From Chrysophaeum taylorii (taxonomy: Eukaryota; Sar; Pelagophyceae; Pelagomonadales; Pelagomonadaceae): DNA of 64,000 nt. The stretch spans positions 1 through 64,000 of the forward strand of contig JAQMWT010000029.1 in NCBI GenBank assembly GCA_029834535.1, given 5' to 3'. The translations under genes were made by a program, and so were the position numbers. How positions within the stretch are numbered: the stretch's first letter is position 1; each line of letters starts with the position of its first letter. Shown here one piece after another: positions 61,430 through 64,000 of this stretch. The notes beneath the pieces were generated by a model, which worked only from the letters and a program-made list of their open reading frames with translations, was not told the origin of the DNA and searched no databases.

Positions 61430-62688
61430 AAGTAACCCATAAACGGCTCCAAATATATGGACCTGTCCCGGTCGCGGGGAATGTCGGAAGCAGTGAACGT
61501 ATACGTGCTTCCAAACGCGTCAATGGAAGCATGATATTTGGTGGTGGCGTTCTCTATGGTGAGGTTGCCGTCAGAATGGTGGCCACCAGTTAAGAAGTAG
61601 GAGTTGTGTGATGTTGATGAGGTTGTAAGTAGTAACCTGTGTGACGGTTGGTTAGTTTCGAAAACGGTTATGTAATAGGACACAGGAGTGGGTGAGTTAG
61701 TGTGTAAGCTGGCAAACAAGTTATAGAGGATTGTAAAAACCTTGACGTGTATAGGGTAGGTTGCATTGGGTAGCGGCTCCATAGAGGAGCGTTTAAAGCA
61801 CAGCTGATGATAAGTACACTCGGATTGAACAGAGTGAGTACGTTGCTCGTGAGCCTGTTGTGAGTGAAGGCGAAGCAGTAACATATTGAGGGATTCAAGG
61901 TCAGCCATAGTAAGCTGAACAGAACCTGTGCGAGAGTAAGGTGCAAACGTTTTAGGAACGGGGATATATGGAGGATCGGGGAACACCCGGATCCAGTCTT
62001 TGGATACGTGTTTAGGTAGCCAAAGGCGCTTGGGAATAGCTTGTAGATCATCCACGATCTTTAGGAAGGGGCGTGGATGGAGGATAGGCCACGACAATTT
62101 AATTGGTCCAGTAGAATACCTGCGTGCGATGCATATCCATCTTTCTCTAGATTGGTAGTCGCCACAGAGGTAGGTCGGGAACCTATCAACAACATCGACA
62201 CAGTAATCGAGTGTAGTATGGATGAGATTGGCCACTGTGATGTGGTCTTGATGACAGTACTTATGCGGAGGCGTCATCTCAGCCAGTAGTACCAAGGGCT
62301 GGAGTAACTTGATGACAGACAGCATGCTGTCGAAAAGAGAATCGTCCAGCAGGCTGTGTAAGTCTTCTGTCTTATGCTGCTTTAGTAGATTCCTGTTCGT
62401 GCAGGGAGGAGTAATCTCAATTATATCACAATAGAATTTGCGCCTTTCCTCTGGTGAGATTAGGTGAAGATGGTTAATAAAGGCGGGGAGAGATTCAAAT
62501 AATAATACTGTAGGGAAACGGTGGCGTAACATACGAACAAGCGTATCATCAGACTCAACAACAACTTTTACATTGATATTTAAGCCTAAGTCATTAGTGG
62601 CTTGAGACAGGAACGCCGGAGTTGACAAACCAGAACAAAGTAACATGACAGAGGGTTTGCGGAGATTGGACTCTTGTGAGAGAAACAC
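61342..62688 (-). CDS. DNA cytosine methyltransferase, catalytic part (motifs I-VIII)
   Basis: 448 codons after an in-frame TGA behind the protease. Motif I/II reads VMLLCSGLSTPAFLSQATND with VVVESDDTLVRMLRHRFP. Motif IV, with the catalytic cysteine at about residue 96, is DIIEITPPCTNRN. Motif VI, with the catalytic glutamate at ~137, is PLVLLAEMTPP (usually E-N-V). Motif VIII is GDYQSRERWICIARR (usual Q-x-R-x-R). Spacing between motifs is that of C5-cytosine DNA methyltransferases. The remaining ~250 residues would be the target-recognition region. It sits between protease and integrase of the copia element. Catalytic residues are kept, but motif I lacks some glycines, so activity is uncertain. 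Confidence 0.78.
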   Translation of the reverse strand: MFLSQESNLRKPSVMLLCSGLSTPAFLSQATNDLGLNINVKVVVESDDTLVRMLRHRFPTVLLFESLPAFINHLHLISPEERRKFYCDIIEITPPCTNRNLLKQHKTEDLHSLLDDSLFDSMLSVIKLLQPLVLLAEMTPPHKYCHQDHITVANLIHTTLDYCVDVVDRFPTYLCGDYQSRERWICIARRYSTGPIKLSWPILHPRPFLKIVDDLQAIPKRLWLPKHVSKDWIRVFPDPPYIPVPKTFAPYSRTGSVQLTMADLESLNMLLLRLHSQQAHEQRTHSVQSECTYHQLCFKRSSMEPLPNATYPIHVKVFTILYNLFASLHTNSPTPVSYYITVFETNQPSHRLLLTTSSTSHNSYFLTGGHHSDGNLTIENATTKYHASIDAFGSTYTFTASDIPRDRDRSIYLEPFMGYLWIVQALPKLAPLPPMAPPYKSSCPDALL

Positions 62689-62703
62689 TGGGCGTGAGAG
62701 TAG

Positions 62704-64000
62704 TCAGGTTAATGGCTGCGTGTTTTGCTGAACAAACTTGTTCTGTTTCCGAAGATTGAGAACCAAAGGGCGAATCCACGGGCGATCTGGTAAAACTCTT
62801 TGGAGTAGGTAGTTGTAGTATGCCAGTAGATCCCTGTTTTCATGGTATCGCTTGAGCGGAAATGCGAGGGAACGAAGTTCGAGTTGCTTGTCGCGAGCGA
62901 TGTTGTAGGTGAGACAAGGGAGAGCGGGTAAATTAGCTGCTATGTAGTGTATGGGAATACGTACATCTTTGTCTATGCGGCTCGTGACAGCGCTGAGCTT
63001 TGGCTCAGCTCGATCATTGAACACAGTGGTCAGGTTCGTCTGGTTCCACTCGAGCATGCTCAGGATAGCGAGATGTCGGTCGTGCACTGGCTGAAGACAT
63101 AAAGCGAAGTCGATCTTAACATAGCCAACTTGTGGATGATCTGGTAGGGGAACAACAATGTTACGTGTTAACATCATGTGTGAGGCACGTTGTTGTCCAG
63201 TGGCTGTTTGAATAACAATCGGCGCGTATTTGGAGTCCAGTGGAATAATATGATTGGGTATTGCAAAATCGCAAGTGGACATCAATGAGATGGTAGCACA
63301 AGAGTCAAAATATAGAAAAGAACAATGTGGAGGGACACTGTTTACCTTCATGTAGTTGGTGAGGAAGGCGTTTTCCGAATGTGGGCAAGTAGTGGAGAGG
63401 CTGGCTGTGAAGAAGTTCTCCAGCAATAACAGATTCGTTGGAATAATAATCGGTTGAACAGGTGGTGATGGTTCGTCAGCCTCATCAGCCATGCCGTGCT
63501 TTTCATCAAATGACGATAGCGAAGTATGATCGGCATCCCTTTTGGTTTCGGCTTGTGGGTTGAGGGCAGATTGGACCTGTGAAGATAGCGAGGACAGTAA
63601 CGCTGGTGGTAAAGCCGAGATGGCGGAAGCAGTAAAGAGGTTAGGCACAATATTGGAGGGATTACCCTGTGTGTTGGGGGCATTCTTCGTGTCTGTAGTA
63701 GGAGGAGTTGCCTTTGGGGTGGGAGCAGTAACAACAGTATGGTGTTGTGGCTCCACGTAGTTTAACGACTTTTCGGTCGAGGATAGATGAACGTCTACAT
63801 CATAAATGATGTCTTCTGCAAACATGAGTTGTTCGTTTAGACGAAGTAAGTTACTGTTGTCCTCAGTAGATGTCGTTGACAGAATGTCAGCTGATTGTAA
63901 TAGAGTCTCAAATAACTTGTTGATATTCTGTTGTAGCTGAGCCGTGGTATCATTATCTGTCACATGCTTCGTAAGTTCACTACACTGTTCTCGCAGGGTG
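62704..64000 (-). CDS. Retroelement N-terminal polyprotein with aspartic protease (partial)
   Basis: The frame is open to the right edge, so the start is outside the window. The first ~60 visible residues are helical (LREQCSELTKHV...LFETLLQSADIL). T-E-K-S-L-N-Y follows at 63758-63780, then a Pro/Thr/Ser-rich linker. The protease core is CSFLYFDSCATISLMSTCDF, where D-S-C-A-T stands for the D-S/T-G-A of copia proteases. Further beta strands (APIVIQTATGQ, KIDFALCLQP, HLAILSMLEW) match the flap and the 'I-L-G-M/L' second half. G to C next to the catalytic Asp is unusual. The ORF stops at TGA 62704 and the frame continues into the DNMT. Confidence 0.72.
   Translation of the reverse strand, partial: TLREQCSELTKHVTDNDTTAQLQQNINKLFETLLQSADILSTTSTEDNSNLLRLNEQLMFAEDIIYDVDVHLSSTEKSLNYVEPQHHTVVTAPTPKATPPTTDTKNAPNTQGNPSNIVPNLFTASAISALPPALLSSLSSQVQSALNPQAETKRDADHTSLSSFDEKHGMADEADEPSPPVQPIIIPTNLLLLENFFTASLSTTCPHSENAFLTNYMKVNSVPPHCSFLYFDSCATISLMSTCDFAIPNHIIPLDSKYAPIVIQTATGQQRASHMMLTRNIVVPLPDHPQVGYVKIDFALCLQPVHDRHLAILSMLEWNQTNLTTVFNDRAEPKLSAVTSRIDKDVRIPIHYIAANLPALPCLTYNIARDKQLELRSLAFPLKRYHENRDLLAYYNYLLQRVLPDRPWIRPLVLNLRKQNKFVQQNTQPLT
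63758..63780 (-). repeat. SLNY motif copy 1
   Basis: Minus strand reads S-T-E-K-S-L-N-Y (TCGACCGAAAAGTCGTTAAA then CTA). It lies between the helical N-terminal region and the protease linker. Confidence 0.7.

Larger units (their letters stand above)
54600..64000 (-). mobile_element. Ty1/copia-type retroelement carrying a DNA methyltransferase, truncated by window edge
   Basis: In transcription order (minus strand): coiled/acidic region with aspartic protease (64000-62704), cytosine DNA methyltransferase (62688-60659, two frames), integrase-RT-RNase H (60594-56734), and ORF3 (56643-54655). Integrase before reverse transcriptase is the copia order. All parts but the DNMT C-terminus lie in the same reading frame, separated by single stops. 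These are TGA at 62704, 61342 and 56734, TAG at 56696. One polyprotein is therefore likely, or was until recently. The 5' LTR and gag proper are outside the window; the 3' LTR was not identified. Base composition and codon use differ sharply from the neighbouring genes. Confidence 0.85.

Overview
The window is nuclear DNA from a eukaryote, most likely a photosynthetic stramenopile (ochrophyte alga; a pelagophyte-like genome would fit). Three observations support this. Single-exon or few-exon genes are packed on both strands at high GC. The introns are tiny GT-AG introns of about 31-61 nt. Several proteins begin with a signal peptide followed by an ALAP/AFQAP/AFVAP-like motif, the bipartite targeting signal of red-algal secondary plastids. 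The species assignment is inference.

Layout. 1-4949 is a head-to-tail array of ~1.03-1.34 kb units. Each unit carries, on the minus strand, a frameshifted C-terminal fragment of a PIF1/Helitron-type helicase. A single copy of the same unit sits at 36175-37556, just behind a GCN2 gene. Between and beyond these, 5.7-52.4 kb is a gene-dense housekeeping region. It encodes RCC1, a carboxylesterase, a plastid YbaB, an FKBP-JmjC fusion, a gametolysin-like M11 protease with six Cys-rich repeats, a GH79 heparanase, a degenerate IMP2-like protein, RsmG, ribosomal protein uL13, an actin-related protein, PPT1 and a lumenal FKBP. Further along come PHO88/SND3, a DinB-fold protein, GCN2, plastid TatB, a 2OG oxygenase, a JmjC-Tudor protein, a sulfotransferase-like protein, CCT8, an arsenite methyltransferase, a METTL21-like methyltransferase, a plastid peroxidase and a GREB1/TAGT-like glycosyltransferase. 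Many neighbours are divergent with 12-74 bp between start codons, or convergent with overlapping stops.

From about 52.5 kb to the right edge the base composition drops. The minus strand there is a large Ty1/copia-type retroelement, truncated at 64000. In its transcription order it encodes an N-terminal coiled/acidic region and aspartic protease, a C5-cytosine DNA methyltransferase (DNMT) carrying motifs I, IV, VI, VIII, IX and X, then integrase, reverse transcriptase and RNase H, then a 662-aa third ORF, and finally remnants of a related ORF.

Most interesting points: (1) a cytosine DNA methyltransferase embedded between protease and integrase of a copia element; (2) a short motif, protein T-x-x-S-L-N-Y, repeated at or near the domain boundaries of that polyprotein, which could be the protease cleavage site; (3) an arsenite methyltransferase in which an in-frame TGA replaces the arsenic-binding cysteine, so it is probably a selenoprotein; (4) the Helitron-like array whose unit ends match a solo copy inserted precisely between A and T.
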